Assembly: GCA_964480945.1 (NCBI GenBank)
Contig: CAYZRX010000107.1
Coordinates: forward strand, 1 to 9,240
Direction of reading: 5' to 3'
DNA length: 9,240 nucleotides
Source of the DNA: VGWB01 sp964480945
GTDB taxonomy: Bacteria > Bacteroidota > Ignavibacteria > UBA10030
Below, one piece after another: positions 1-6,074 of the stretch. The translations under genes were made by a program, and so were the position numbers. The notes below the pieces were generated by a model. The model saw only the letters and a list, made by a program, of their open reading frames with translations, was not told the DNA's origin and ran no database searches. Each line of letters begins with the position of its first letter. Position 1 is the first letter of the stretch.

Positions 1-545
1 CGCAGGTCCGGGGCCTGAAGGTTGGCGATGTGGTCCTTCTCAACGGAATGCTTCACACAGGGCGCGATACGCTCCATCATTACCTGATGTCGCACGACTC
101 GCCCGTCGACTTGCGGGGCGCAGCGCTTTACCATTGCGGTCCGGTATCCCTCAAGCAGGACGGGAAGTGGATCATGAACGCCGCCGGCCCGACGACGAGC
201 ATTCGGGAGGAGCCGTACCAGGCCGACGTGATCAAGAAGTTCGGACTCAGGGCCGTGATCGGGAAAGGGGGTATGGGAGCGAAGACGCTGGCGATGATGA
301 AGGAGTTCGGGGCGGTCTATCTCAATGCGATCGGCGGCGCAGCGCAATACTACTCAAAGTGTATCGAGGAGGTCGAGGCGGTGGATTTCCTGGAGTTCGG
401 CGTGCCCGAAGCGATGTGGCACGTGCGCGTGAAGGACTTCCCGGCGATCGTCACGATGGATTCGCACGGGAACAGCCTCCACGCCGATGTCGAGAAAGCA
501 TCAGCCGCTGAGCTGGCGAAATTCGCGCAGCCCGTGACGCTGTAG
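1..545 (+). CDS. Class I fumarate hydratase, C-terminal (beta) domain, 5'-truncated
   Basis: Catalyses reversible hydration of fumarate to malate in the cytoplasm (TCA cycle). In class I enzymes the alpha part carries the oxygen-sensitive 4Fe-4S cluster and this beta part completes the active site. The frame is open from base 3 to the window edge, so the start is missing; 180 residues are visible, ending at the TAG at 543-545. Family signatures seen: LLNGMLHTGRD near the start, the AAGPTTSIREE substrate-binding stretch, IGKGGMG, YLNAIGGAAQYY and EFGVPEAMWH. A separate beta subunit is usually about 190-210 residues, so only the first 10-25 residues would be missing if alpha and beta are separate genes. 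A single-chain enzyme would instead lack a whole alpha half. L(+)-tartrate dehydratase beta is a less likely alternative. The aspartase at 2816-4210 produces its substrate. Confidence 0.92.
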   Translation, partial: QVRGLKVGDVVLLNGMLHTGRDTLHHYLMSHDSPVDLRGAALYHCGPVSLKQDGKWIMNAAGPTTSIREEPYQADVIKKFGLRAVIGKGGMGAKTLAMMKEFGAVYLNAIGGAAQYYSKCIEEVEAVDFLEFGVPEAMWHVRVKDFPAIVTMDSHGNSLHADVEKASAAELAKFAQPVTL

Positions 546-555
546 GAAGGGCCAA

Positions 556-595
556 TCACCCTCCCCTTCATCCCCTCCCGTCGAGGGAGGAGAAG
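556..595 (+). repeat. GC-rich hairpin repeat, family 1, copy 1 (plus orientation)
   Basis: Starts TCACCCTCCCCTTCATCC and ends in a hairpin: CCTCCC at 574-579, loop GTCGA, GGGAGG at 585-590. It lies 11 bases after the fumarase stop. Matching copies lie at 4322-4361 and 4612-4662, and inverted copies at 642-678, 4236-4275 and 4406-4425. There is no T-run after the stem, so it does not look like a standard rho-independent terminator, although the hairpin may protect the mRNA 3' end. Confidence 0.8.
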
Positions 596-641
596 TGGGA
601 TCGCGTAGCATTTAAACCTGGATGAATTCCCTAGACCGATA

Positions 642-678
642 TCACCTCCCCCTTGATGGGGGAGGCCGGGAGAGGGTG
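642..678 (-). repeat. GC-rich hairpin repeat, family 1, copy 2 (inverted)
   Basis: Perfect 8-bp stem CCTCCCCC (645-652), loop TTGAT, GGGGGAGG (658-665), followed by CCGGGAGAGGGTG. Its reverse complement starts CACCCTC and ends AGGGGGAGGTGA, aligning with the copy at 556-595. The two form an inverted pair around about 46 bases of unrelated sequence. It ends 26 bases before the alkyltransferase-like gene, so it lies in or near that gene's leader. Confidence 0.8.
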
Positions 679-704
679 GAGCAGCCTGAGAAGAGTCAAT
701 CCGA

Positions 705-1037
705 ATGAAGGAAGGTCTCAGCAATTATCAGTTGATATGGCAGACGGTTCGCCAGATCCCGAAGGGAAAGGTGGCAACGTACGGCGAGGTTGCCGAGCAG
801 GTGGGGGTTCCCGGCCAAGCGCGGCTCGTCGGGTACGCGCTGCACAATCTGGCGGCGAACTCGGATGTGCCGTGGCATCGCGTGATCAACAGCCAGGGAA
901 GGATATCGTTGCCGAGGGGAACCAGCGGCTATCAAAGGCAGAAGCGGCTGCTTCTGAAAGAGGGGGTGGCGTTCGAAAAGGAGAATGTCGATCTCGCGAG
1001 ATTCGGTTGGCTGCGAGGTTTGCGCAGACCCAGGTAG
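705..1037 (+). CDS. atl: Alkyltransferase-like protein (ATL), MGMT-family DNA base-flipping protein
   Basis: A 110-residue protein of the O6-alkylguanine-DNA alkyltransferase C-terminal domain family. The usual PCHRV motif reads PWHRV (residues 56-60), so the alkyl-accepting cysteine is replaced by Trp57. This is the hallmark of ATL proteins, which bind O6-alkylguanine without removing the alkyl group and hand the lesion to nucleotide excision repair. Other family features: IPKGKVATYGEVA (residues 18-30, with the base-flipping Tyr26), the helix with QARLVGYALHNL (arginine finger probably Arg40) and a C-terminal aromatic segment FGW (100-102). Length is normal for a stand-alone ATL. The start ATG at 705 has only a purine-rich GAGAAGAG (688-695) as a weak ribosome-binding site. 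It is followed after 9 bases by the YbaK gene, so the two are probably cotranscribed. Confidence 0.93.
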   Translation: MKEGLSNYQLIWQTVRQIPKGKVATYGEVAEQVGVPGQARLVGYALHNLAANSDVPWHRVINSQGRISLPRGTSGYQRQKRLLLKEGVAFEKENVDLARFGWLRGLRRPR

Positions 1038-1046
1038 GAATGGGAG

Positions 1047-1327
1047 ATGTCCAAGCCAGACTATCCGATTACGCCGGCGATCCGGGTTTTGCGCGGGAAG
1101 GGGATCGAGTTTAAGCCGCATCTGTACGCATATGAGGAGCACGGAGGCACGAGCCACTCGGCAGCCGCCCTCGGCGTTCCGGAGCATCAGGTCGTGAAGA
1201 CGATCGTCATGCAAACGGAGGAGCGGAAGCCTTTGCTTGTCCTGATGCACGGCGACCGTGAGGTCTCGACGAAGCAGCTTGCACGATTCCTCGGCGTGAA
1301 GCGGGTCGAGCCGTGCGATGAAGCTAC
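1047..1327 (+). CDS. ybaK: YbaK/EbsC-type Cys-tRNA(Pro) deacylase, 3'-truncated by assembly gap
   Basis: Trans-editing enzyme that hydrolyses mischarged aminoacyl-tRNA, classically Cys-tRNA(Pro), in the cytoplasm. The first 93 residues are present and match the family: TPAIRVLRGKGIEFKPHLYAY, then HSAAALGVPEHQVVKTIV with the conserved active-site lysine (Lys51), then REVSTKQLARFLGVKRVE. The family is usually about 155-160 residues, so roughly 60 are lost in the N-run. An AGGA at 1036-1039 sits 7 bases before the ATG and overlaps the stop of the preceding atl gene, suggesting translational coupling. The frame happens to stay open through the Ns into a membrane-protein gene; any apparent fusion is an artefact. 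ProX-type or other INS-superfamily editing specificity cannot be excluded without the C-terminus. Confidence 0.9.
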
Positions 1328-1427
1328 NNNNNNNNNNNNNNNNNNNNNNNNNNNNNNNNNNNNNNNNNNNNNNNNNNNNNNNNNNNNNNNNNNNNNNNNN
1401 NNNNNNNNNNNNNNNNNNNNNNNNNNN
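1328..1427. other. Assembly gap, exactly 100 N
   Basis: A run of 100 N, the common placeholder for a gap of unknown length. It separates the first 93 residues of a YbaK-type deacylase from a DUF4010 membrane protein that lacks its first few residues. At least about 190 bases are needed to finish the first gene, so the true distance must exceed 100 bases unless the deacylase is broken. Additional genes could be hidden here. Confidence 0.97.
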
Positions 1428-2663
1428 GTCATCGAATGGACGGTCGAGCTGCGATTCGTCGTTGCACTTGCCCTCGGATTTCTGGTCGGACTGGAGCGGG
1501 AGAGCACGAAGGTTGAGCACCGGGGCGTCGTCTTCGGCGGTGTCCGCACCTACCCGATCATCAGTATATACGGCTTCGGATGCGCCTGGCTCTCGCACTC
1601 CGGCGTCGGCTTCATGCTGCCGGTTGGCCTCGCGTCGGTGATCGTCCTGGCGGCGATCGCTTACGTCACCAAGATCAAGGCCGGCTGGTATGGCTTCACG
1701 AGCGAAGCTTCGGTCCTCCTGACCTTCATCATCGGCGCGCTCGCGCTTCTCGCGGATGTCTGGATCGCGATGGCCCTCGGGGTCGTCGACACAATTTTGC
1801 TTTCAGAGAAAGCCGAGCTGGAGACGTACGTCGAGCGCTTCAGCAAGGCGGAGTTTCTGGCCGTCGTGAAGTTCATCCTCGTCACTGTCATCATCCTCCC
1901 GGTCCTCCCGAACAAAGAGTATACGCAGTTCAACCTCAATCCGACCCATATCTGGGAGATCGTCATTTTGGTCTCGACGATCGGATTCGTCGGTTATATC
2001 CTCTCGAAGATCTTCGGTCCGAAGGTCGGATTGTGGATGTCAGGCCTGCTGGGGGGGATCGTTTCGAGCACGGCGACGACGCTCGCCGTCGGGAGGATTG
2101 CTCACAAGAATCCGGATCGTTCGAAGACTGCCCTGCAAGCCTCAATGCTGGCCAGCAGCATGATGTACATTCGGGTCCTGGTTCTCATTCTGGTTGTCAA
2201 TCCGGCCTACCTTCCGGCGATTTGGTGGAAGCTCTCCCTCCTCGCCGCCATCGGCGTACTCCTCTCCATGGGCATCAAACCGTCGGGCCAGACGGGCGAA
2301 GAAGGGACTCTGCCGGACCTGCACAACCCGTTCGAGATCAGACCGGCAATGGTCTTCGGTTTGCTCTTCGTCCTGCTCGCCATCGTAACGTCGCTGATCC
2401 ATCAACGGTTGGGGGATCCCGGTGTGCTCGCTCTCTCAGCGGTGGTGGGCGTCACCGATATCGATCCTTTCATCCTGTCACTCGTACGGGCCGCGTTCGG
2501 GGCGACGCAGGTTGTCGTTCCGGCGGTCATCGTGGCGATGATGAGCAACACGGTGGCCAAGTCCATCTACTTCGCCGTGCTTGTTCCTGGCGCCCGGCGT
2601 GAGGTCTTCTGGAGGTACGCCGTGTGGACGGTGTTGCACGTGCCGATCCTGCTGATTCCCTGA
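1428..2663 (+). CDS. MgtC/DUF4010 family integral membrane protein, start lost in gap
   Basis: 411 residues are visible, ending at TGA 2661-2663. The opening VELRFVVALALGFLVGLERE is the typical first helix of an MgtC/SapB-like N-terminal domain, so only a handful of residues are missing. A C-terminal DUF4010 domain follows, with GLLGGIVSSTATTLAVGR, and further on GVLALSAVVGVTDIDPFILS. About a dozen hydrophobic segments make it a polytopic inner-membrane protein. A hydrophilic loop (SGQTGEEGTLPDLHNPFEIR) separates the last group of helices. The substrate is unknown; related families are loosely linked to Mg2+ homeostasis but no transport function is established for DUF4010. The first codon after the gap (GTC) is internal, not a start. 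Whether it belongs to the atl-ybaK operon cannot be told because of the gap. Confidence 0.88.
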   Translation, partial: VIEWTVELRFVVALALGFLVGLERESTKVEHRGVVFGGVRTYPIISIYGFGCAWLSHSGVGFMLPVGLASVIVLAAIAYVTKIKAGWYGFTSEASVLLTFIIGALALLADVWIAMALGVVDTILLSEKAELETYVERFSKAEFLAVVKFILVTVIILPVLPNKEYTQFNLNPTHIWEIVILVSTIGFVGYILSKIFGPKVGLWMSGLLGGIVSSTATTLAVGRIAHKNPDRSKTALQASMLASSMMYIRVLVLILVVNPAYLPAIWWKLSLLAAIGVLLSMGIKPSGQTGEEGTLPDLHNPFEIRPAMVFGLLFVLLAIVTSLIHQRLGDPGVLALSAVVGVTDIDPFILSLVRAAFGATQVVVPAVIVAMMSNTVAKSIYFAVLVPGARREVFWRYAVWTVLHVPILLIP

Positions 2664-2815
2664 TCCCGGAAGGATCCGGCTCTTGCTGGAACCGCTCTCC
2701 GATGTCCGACGTTATCCTTACGAGCACTCGAATCGCCGGCGTGCCCCGGGGGCGACGATCGAACCCTGCTCTTGCTCCCATCCGCCTTCCGCAATCATGA
2801 TGTAAGGGGATGACT

Positions 2816-4210
2816 ATGGATACACGTGTGGAAAAAGACTCACTCGGTGCCCTGAATATCCCTTCCGACGCGTACTATGGCGTCCAGACGTTTCGAGCGT
2901 TGGAGAATTTCCCGATCAGCGGCCTGAAGCCGAAGCTCTCCTACGTGGATGCGACGGTCCACATCAAGCGGGCGGCGGCAATTGTCAACCGCGATCTTGG
3001 GCTCCTCGATCGCCGGAAGGCCGATGCGATCATTCAGGCAGCGGACGAGGTGTTGGGTGGAAAGATGCGCGAGTGGTTCCTCGTTGACGTCTATCAGGCT
3101 GGGGCGGGAACGTCGCACAACATGAATGCGAACGAGGTGTTGGCGAACCGGGCGATCGAGATTCTCGGCGGCCGAAAGGGGGACTACAGCGTCGTCAGCC
3201 CCAACGATGACGTGAACATGTCGCAGTCGAGCAACGACGTTTGCCCGACGGCGGTTCGTATTGCCGGGTTCATGGAGGTGCGTAAGCTGCTCCCCGCGAT
3301 GAGGGTTTTGGAGGAGGCGTTTCTTCGGAAAGGGAAGGAGTTCGACGGGATCGTGAAGTCCGGCCGCACCCATTTGATGGACGCGGTTCCGGTTCGGCTC
3401 GGGCAGGAGTTCACCGCGTATGGCGTCAACGTTCGAAAACACCGTGAGGCGGTCGAACACGCGGCGGAGAGCTGCAAGGAGCTTGGCATCGGCGGCACGG
3501 CAACGGGGACGGGCCTGAACGCAGATCCGCGATTCCGATCGATGATGGTGTGGCAGCTGAGCCAGCAGCTCGGCATCGATTTTCGCCCGGCGGAGGATTA
3601 CTTCGAAGCGATGCAGAGCATGCGTCCGATGGTCGAGCTCTCGGGCGCGGTACGGAATTTCGCCCAGGACCTCTCTCGTATCTCCAACGATATCCGTTTA
3701 TTGGGATCTGGACCGAACACGGGCCTGTTCGAGATCACTCTGCCGGCCGTGCAGCCGGGCTCTTCGATCATGCCGGGCAAGGTCAACCCCTCGATGGCGG
3801 AGATGGTCAATATGGTCTGCTTTCAGGTCATCGGGTGCGACACGACGGTCCTGCTGGCTGCTCAGGCGGGCCAGCTGGAGCTGAACGTCATGCTGCCGGT
3901 GGTTGCGTTCAACCTCCTTCACGAAATTGAAATTCTGCGGAACGCGATCGACGTTTACGTCAGGCTCTGCATCGACGGCTTGAGGGCGAACGCCGAGCGG
4001 TGTGCTGCCTACGCTGAGAACAGCCTGAGCATCGTCACCGTTCTCAATCCGCACATCGGCTATATGGCGGCCGCTGAGATCGCCAAAGAGAGCATCAAGT
4101 CCGGCAAGTCGATCCGTCAGCTTGTGCTCGAGAAGGGGCTGCTTTCCCCCGAACAGCTCGACAAGATTTTCGATGTTTGCGGCATGACCGAGCCCGGCAT
4201 CCACAAATGA
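2816..4210 (+). CDS. aspA: Aspartate ammonia-lyase (aspartase), fumarase/aspartase superfamily
   Basis: Predicted to deaminate L-aspartate reversibly to fumarate and ammonia. The start chosen is ATG 2816: AAGGGG at 2804-2809 is 6 bases before it but directly abuts the alternative ATG at 2810. This gives 464 residues, the normal family length. Active-site motifs in order: AGAGTSHNMN (Thr99), MSQSSND (Ser138-Ser139-Asn140), GRTHL (Thr185-His186), GGTATGTGLN and the superfamily signature GSSIMPGKVN (315-324, catalytic Ser316 and Lys322). Aspartase rather than fumarase is favoured by AYYGVQTFRALENFPISG (fumarase usually has GAQTQRS..NF), AVQPGSSIMPGKVN, AGQLELNVMLP and the C-terminal SIVTVLNPHIGY. 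One departure is Ser139 where characterised aspartases usually have Thr; fumarases have SSN. It lies 152 bases after the DUF4010 stop and no convincing promoter was seen there. Confidence 0.85.
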   Translation: MDTRVEKDSLGALNIPSDAYYGVQTFRALENFPISGLKPKLSYVDATVHIKRAAAIVNRDLGLLDRRKADAIIQAADEVLGGKMREWFLVDVYQAGAGTSHNMNANEVLANRAIEILGGRKGDYSVVSPNDDVNMSQSSNDVCPTAVRIAGFMEVRKLLPAMRVLEEAFLRKGKEFDGIVKSGRTHLMDAVPVRLGQEFTAYGVNVRKHREAVEHAAESCKELGIGGTATGTGLNADPRFRSMMVWQLSQQLGIDFRPAEDYFEAMQSMRPMVELSGAVRNFAQDLSRISNDIRLLGSGPNTGLFEITLPAVQPGSSIMPGKVNPSMAEMVNMVCFQVIGCDTTVLLAAQAGQLELNVMLPVVAFNLLHEIEILRNAIDVYVRLCIDGLRANAERCAAYAENSLSIVTVLNPHIGYMAAAEIAKESIKSGKSIRQLVLEKGLLSPEQLDKIFDVCGMTEPGIHK

Positions 4211-4235
4211 GGTTCCTTCACGACCACGTGGCAAT

Positions 4236-4275
4236 CACACCTCCCCCTCGACGGGGGAGGACAGGAGAGGGTGTG
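4236..4275 (-). repeat. GC-rich hairpin repeat, family 1, copy 3 (inverted)
   Basis: CACAC at 4236-4240 pairs with GTGTG at 4271-4275 around a perfect inner hairpin: CCTCCCCC (4240-4247), loop TCGAC, GGGGGAGG (4253-4260). The reverse complement of the loop, GTCGA, equals the loop of the plus-oriented copy at 556-595, tying both orientations to one family. It begins 26 bases after the aspartase stop and could stabilise that transcript's 3' end; there is no T-tract. Confidence 0.8.
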
Positions 4276-4321
4276 GAATAACCCTGGAGCTCTTGAACGA
4301 AGTCAACATCTCTTGCCGGCC

Positions 4322-4361
4322 TCACCCTCCGCTTCATCCCCTCCCGTCGAAGGAGGGGGAG
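4322..4361 (+). repeat. GC-rich hairpin repeat, family 1, copy 4 (plus orientation)
   Basis: TCACCCTCCGCTTCATCC followed by a hairpin: CCCCTCC (4338-4344), loop CGTCGAA, GGAGGGG (4352-4358). It is nearly identical to the copy at 556-595 apart from a few substitutions. Confidence 0.78.
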
Positions 4362-4405
4362 TACCAACATGCAGAGCGGGTCAACATCAACTAGCTGGAC
4401 AACCA

Positions 4406-4425
4406 TCACCTCCCCCTTGATGGGG
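4406..4425 (-). repeat. GC-rich hairpin repeat, family 1, copy 5, cut by assembly gap
   Basis: TCACCTCCCCCTTGATGGGG matches the first 20 bases of the copy at 642-678 and stops at the first N. The bases right after the gap, AGAGGGTG (4526-4533), match the end of the same repeat type. Either only about 10 bases are missing or two different copies flank a longer unsequenced stretch. Confidence 0.75.
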
Positions 4426-4525
4426 NNNNNNNNNNNNNNNNNNNNNNNNNNNNNNNNNNNNNNNNNNNNNNNNNNNNNNNNNNNNNNNNNNNNNNNNNNN
4501 NNNNNNNNNNNNNNNNNNNNNNNNN
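4426..4525. other. Assembly gap, exactly 100 N, inside a repeat
   Basis: Run of 100 N placed in the middle of a family 1 hairpin repeat, as expected when a multicopy hairpin breaks a short-read assembly. The nominal length is probably arbitrary. Confidence 0.97.
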
Positions 4526-4611
4526 AGAGGGTGAAGGATCGAGTTTGGAGCACGAAAGTTTTGACGGATTTCGATGGAGCGCTTCGACGAATTCGAGAGA
4601 GTAGTTTTGGA

Positions 4612-4662
4612 TCACCCTCCCCTTAATCCCCTCCAGTCTGTACACCGTCGAGGGAGGGGAGA
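4612..4662 (+). repeat. GC-rich hairpin repeat, family 1, copy 6, with 11-base insertion
   Basis: TCACCCTCCCCTTAATCCCCTCC followed by AGTCTGTACAC (4635-4645) and then CGTCGAGGGAGGGGAGA. The 11 extra bases are absent from copies 556-595 and 4322-4361 and sit at the base of the loop. The arms CCCCTCC (4628-4634) and GGAGGGG (4653-4659) can still pair. Confidence 0.75.
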
Positions 4663-4683
4663 CAATTGGGCGCGCCGACATTC

Positions 4684-4712
4684 TTGACACGGCTCATTGC
4701 TCACGCAATGCT
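4684..4712 (+). promoter_or_regulatory. Candidate sigma-70-type promoter for the dehydrogenase gene
   Basis: Consensus -35 TTGACA (4684-4689), 17-base spacer, weak -10 AATGCT (4707-4712, 3 of 6 matches). Transcription would start about 45 bases before the ATG at 4764. The spacer holds CGGCTCATTG and CTCACGC, both also found in the promoter at 6075-6103. The poor -10 keeps confidence modest. Confidence 0.4.
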
Positions 4713-4763
4713 CCCGAGACGCGAACTTGAAACAGCAACAGAACATCAGCCCCTCAAACGCAG

Positions 4764-5729
4764 ATGAACATTGTCGTTCTTGACGGATACACCTTGAATC
4801 CCGGAGATCTCGATTGGAAGCCGCTCGAGGCACTGGGCGAGCTCACGGTTCACGACCGGACGCCGACCGGTGAAGTCATCGCACGGTCGCAGACAGCTGA
4901 GATCGTGTTGACGAACAAAACGATCATCTCCCAGCACGCGATCGCGCATCTTCCGGCGCTGCGCTACATTGGTGTGCTGGCAACGGGATACAACATCGTG
5001 GATGTCAAGGCTGCGGAGGAGCGCGGCCTCATCGTCACGAATATCCCCGGCTACAGCAGTAATTCGGTTTCCCAGTTCGTTTTTGCCCTGATTCTGGAGC
5101 TGACCTGTCATACCGCCGAACATGGCCTCGCGGTGAAGGAAGGGGGTTGGGTCAGGAGTCCGGATTGGAGTCTCACAGTGGCACAGATTCGCGAGCTCGC
5201 CGGCAAAACGCTCGGCATCATCGGCCTGGGCGCGATCGGAAAGCGCGTCGCGCTCATCGGCCACGCCCTCGGGATGAGGGTGATCGCCGTCGGAAAGGCC
5301 GAGCAGAAGCCGACACAGCTGCCGGGGTTCCGCATCTTTCGATTTCCACTCGACGAGCTCCTGGCGACGTCCGACGTGGTCACTCTCCATTGTCCGCTGA
5401 CGGAAGAGACGAGGAAACTGATCAACGCCCATCGGCTTGCCAAGATGAAGCCCGCAGCCATCCTCATCAACACGGCGCGCGGCCCGCTCGTCGACGAGGC
5501 AGCCCTGGCTGAGGCTCTCCACAAAGGCACGATCGCCGGAGCGGCACTGGATGTTCTGAGCGCGGAGCCGCCGAACGCGGACAACCCGTTGTTGTCGGCC
5601 CCCCGCTGTATCGTCACGCCGCACATCGCGTGGGCGAGCATCGAGGCGCGCAAGCGGCTGCTTCAGATCGCTGCGGAGAATATTCAAGCATTCCTCAGCG
5701 GCAAACCGATTAACGTCGTCCGAGGATAG
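4764..5729 (+). CDS. D-2-hydroxyacid dehydrogenase, glycerate dehydrogenase/hydroxypyruvate reductase-like
   Basis: A 321-residue cytoplasmic oxidoreductase, the normal family length. The N-terminal substrate domain is split by a Rossmann domain whose nucleotide loop is GLGAIG (154-159). The catalytic triad is in place: Arg239 in NTARGPLVDE, Glu268 in DVLSAEPP and His287 in VTPHIAW. The stretch TPHIAWASIEARKRL and the tail FLSGKPINVV are typical of glycerate dehydrogenases, which interconvert hydroxypyruvate and D-glycerate; other 2-ketoacid substrates remain possible. No acidic residue is evident at the end of strand 2 (VIAVGKAEQKP, about 173-183), which leaves NADP(H) use open. There is no good ribosome-binding site before ATG 4764. 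The gene appears monocistronic: a candidate promoter lies at 4684-4712 and a strong terminator begins 60 bases after the stop. Confidence 0.9.
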   Translation: MNIVVLDGYTLNPGDLDWKPLEALGELTVHDRTPTGEVIARSQTAEIVLTNKTIISQHAIAHLPALRYIGVLATGYNIVDVKAAEERGLIVTNIPGYSSNSVSQFVFALILELTCHTAEHGLAVKEGGWVRSPDWSLTVAQIRELAGKTLGIIGLGAIGKRVALIGHALGMRVIAVGKAEQKPTQLPGFRIFRFPLDELLATSDVVTLHCPLTEETRKLINAHRLAKMKPAAILINTARGPLVDEAALAEALHKGTIAGAALDVLSAEPPNADNPLLSAPRCIVTPHIAWASIEARKRLLQIAAENIQAFLSGKPINVVRG

Positions 5730-5741
5730 ATGAGGCGGGGC

Positions 5742-5760
5742 TTGTCAGGCGTCCTGACGA
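5742..5760 (+). other. Short perfect stem-loop downstream of the dehydrogenase gene
   Basis: GTCAGG (5744-5749), loop CGT, CCTGAC (5753-5758), extendable by T-G and T-A pairs. It lies 12 bases after the stop and before the main terminator. There is no T-tract, so it is probably an accessory 3' end structure or chance. Confidence 0.4.
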
Positions 5761-5785
5761 ACGCAGGTGAGAAGACAGGTGAGAG

Positions 5786-5821
5786 AAAAAAAGGCCTCTC
5801 CATTCGGAGAGGCTTTTCTTT
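5786..5821. terminator. Bidirectional rho-independent terminator
   Basis: Perfect 8-bp stem GCCTCTCC (5794-5801), tetraloop ATTC, GGAGAGGC (5806-5813). On the plus strand it is followed by TTTTCTTT (5814-5821), ending the dehydrogenase transcript. On the minus strand it is followed by one C and seven Ts (complement of 5786-5792), ending the small gene at 5843-6016. The A and T tracts also pair, lengthening the stem. The minus-strand T-run is the better one, which supports a real minus-strand transcript. Confidence 0.92.
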
Positions 5822-5842
5822 GTTGACGTTGAGTGATTATGG

Positions 5843-6016
5843 TCAATGAAACGAATGTCCGCCGCGGACGTGCCCCGCATGGACGCTCAGGACCGCCCTC
5901 AGCGATTTGAACCCCTGTTTACTTTTTTTCTTCCTTTCTTCCAGCAAGCTGATTTTTCTGAGAATTGACTTCGGCTGTTGCCCGTTCGTCTTCAGAGGTA
6001 CATGAGCTTGCTTCAT
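5843..6016 (-). CDS. Small basic protein with His-rich tail, 57 residues, function unknown
   Basis: The minus-strand frame runs from ATG (6016-6014) to TGA (5845-5843), beginning MKQAHVPLKTNGQQP. The ribosome-binding site GAGGAGGA (6028-6021) leaves 5 bases between its AGGAGG core and this ATG; the other ATG, at 6020, abuts it and gives a different 33-residue frame. The protein has 13 Lys/Arg and 2 Glu, with a basic helix-like centre (ILRKISLLEERKKKSKQ, residues 18-34). Its tail HAGHVRGGHSFH (46-57) has the spacing His-x2-His-x4-His-x2-His, which could bind metal. There is no signal peptide or membrane segment. A promoter at 6075-6103 and a terminator 30 bases after the stop make a complete one-gene unit, convergent with the dehydrogenase. 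I do not recognise a family; nucleic-acid or metal binding is only a guess. Confidence 0.68.
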   Translation of the reverse strand: MKQAHVPLKTNGQQPKSILRKISLLEERKKKSKQGFKSLRAVLSVHAGHVRGGHSFH

Positions 6017-6020
6017 ACAT

Positions 6021-6028
6021 TCCTCCTC
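6021..6028 (-). promoter_or_regulatory. Strong ribosome-binding site of the 57-residue gene
   Basis: GAGGAGGA on the minus strand, the longest anti-16S match seen in the window. It is spaced correctly only for the ATG at 6016, which settles the reading frame of the small gene. Confidence 0.75.
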
Positions 6029-6074
6029 AAAAGTTAGTGGGTTTCAAAGAACGCTTTTGACCATCCCCGACCGC

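Larger units (their letters stand above)
4211..4763. other. 553-base gene-free repeat cluster with internal gap
   Basis: No coding frame here resembles a protein. It contains four recognisable pieces of the family 1 hairpin repeat in alternating orientation (4236-4275, 4322-4361, 4406-4425 with its likely tail at 4526-4533, and 4612-4662), a 100-N gap, and a candidate promoter at 4684-4712 for the downstream dehydrogenase. The spacers between repeats look unique and moderately AT-richer. Confidence 0.75.

Noticed and set aside
2664..2815. Promoter or terminator between the DUF4010 and aspartase genes
   Set aside because: Only a 5-bp GATCC/GGATC hairpin without T-run and no pair of promoter boxes at sensible spacing were found.
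556..4662. CRISPR array or tandem repeat
   Set aside because: Copies alternate in orientation, spacing is irregular and there is no cas gene; this fits dispersed extragenic palindromes.
4746..5687. Long minus-strand open frame opposite the dehydrogenase
   Set aside because: It mirrors a gene with a full Rossmann motif and catalytic triad; its translation shows no domain.
6018..6020. ATG at 6020 (minus) opening a different 33-codon frame
   Set aside because: It directly abuts the Shine-Dalgarno, leaving no spacing; the ATG at 6016 is correctly spaced and gives the longer frame.
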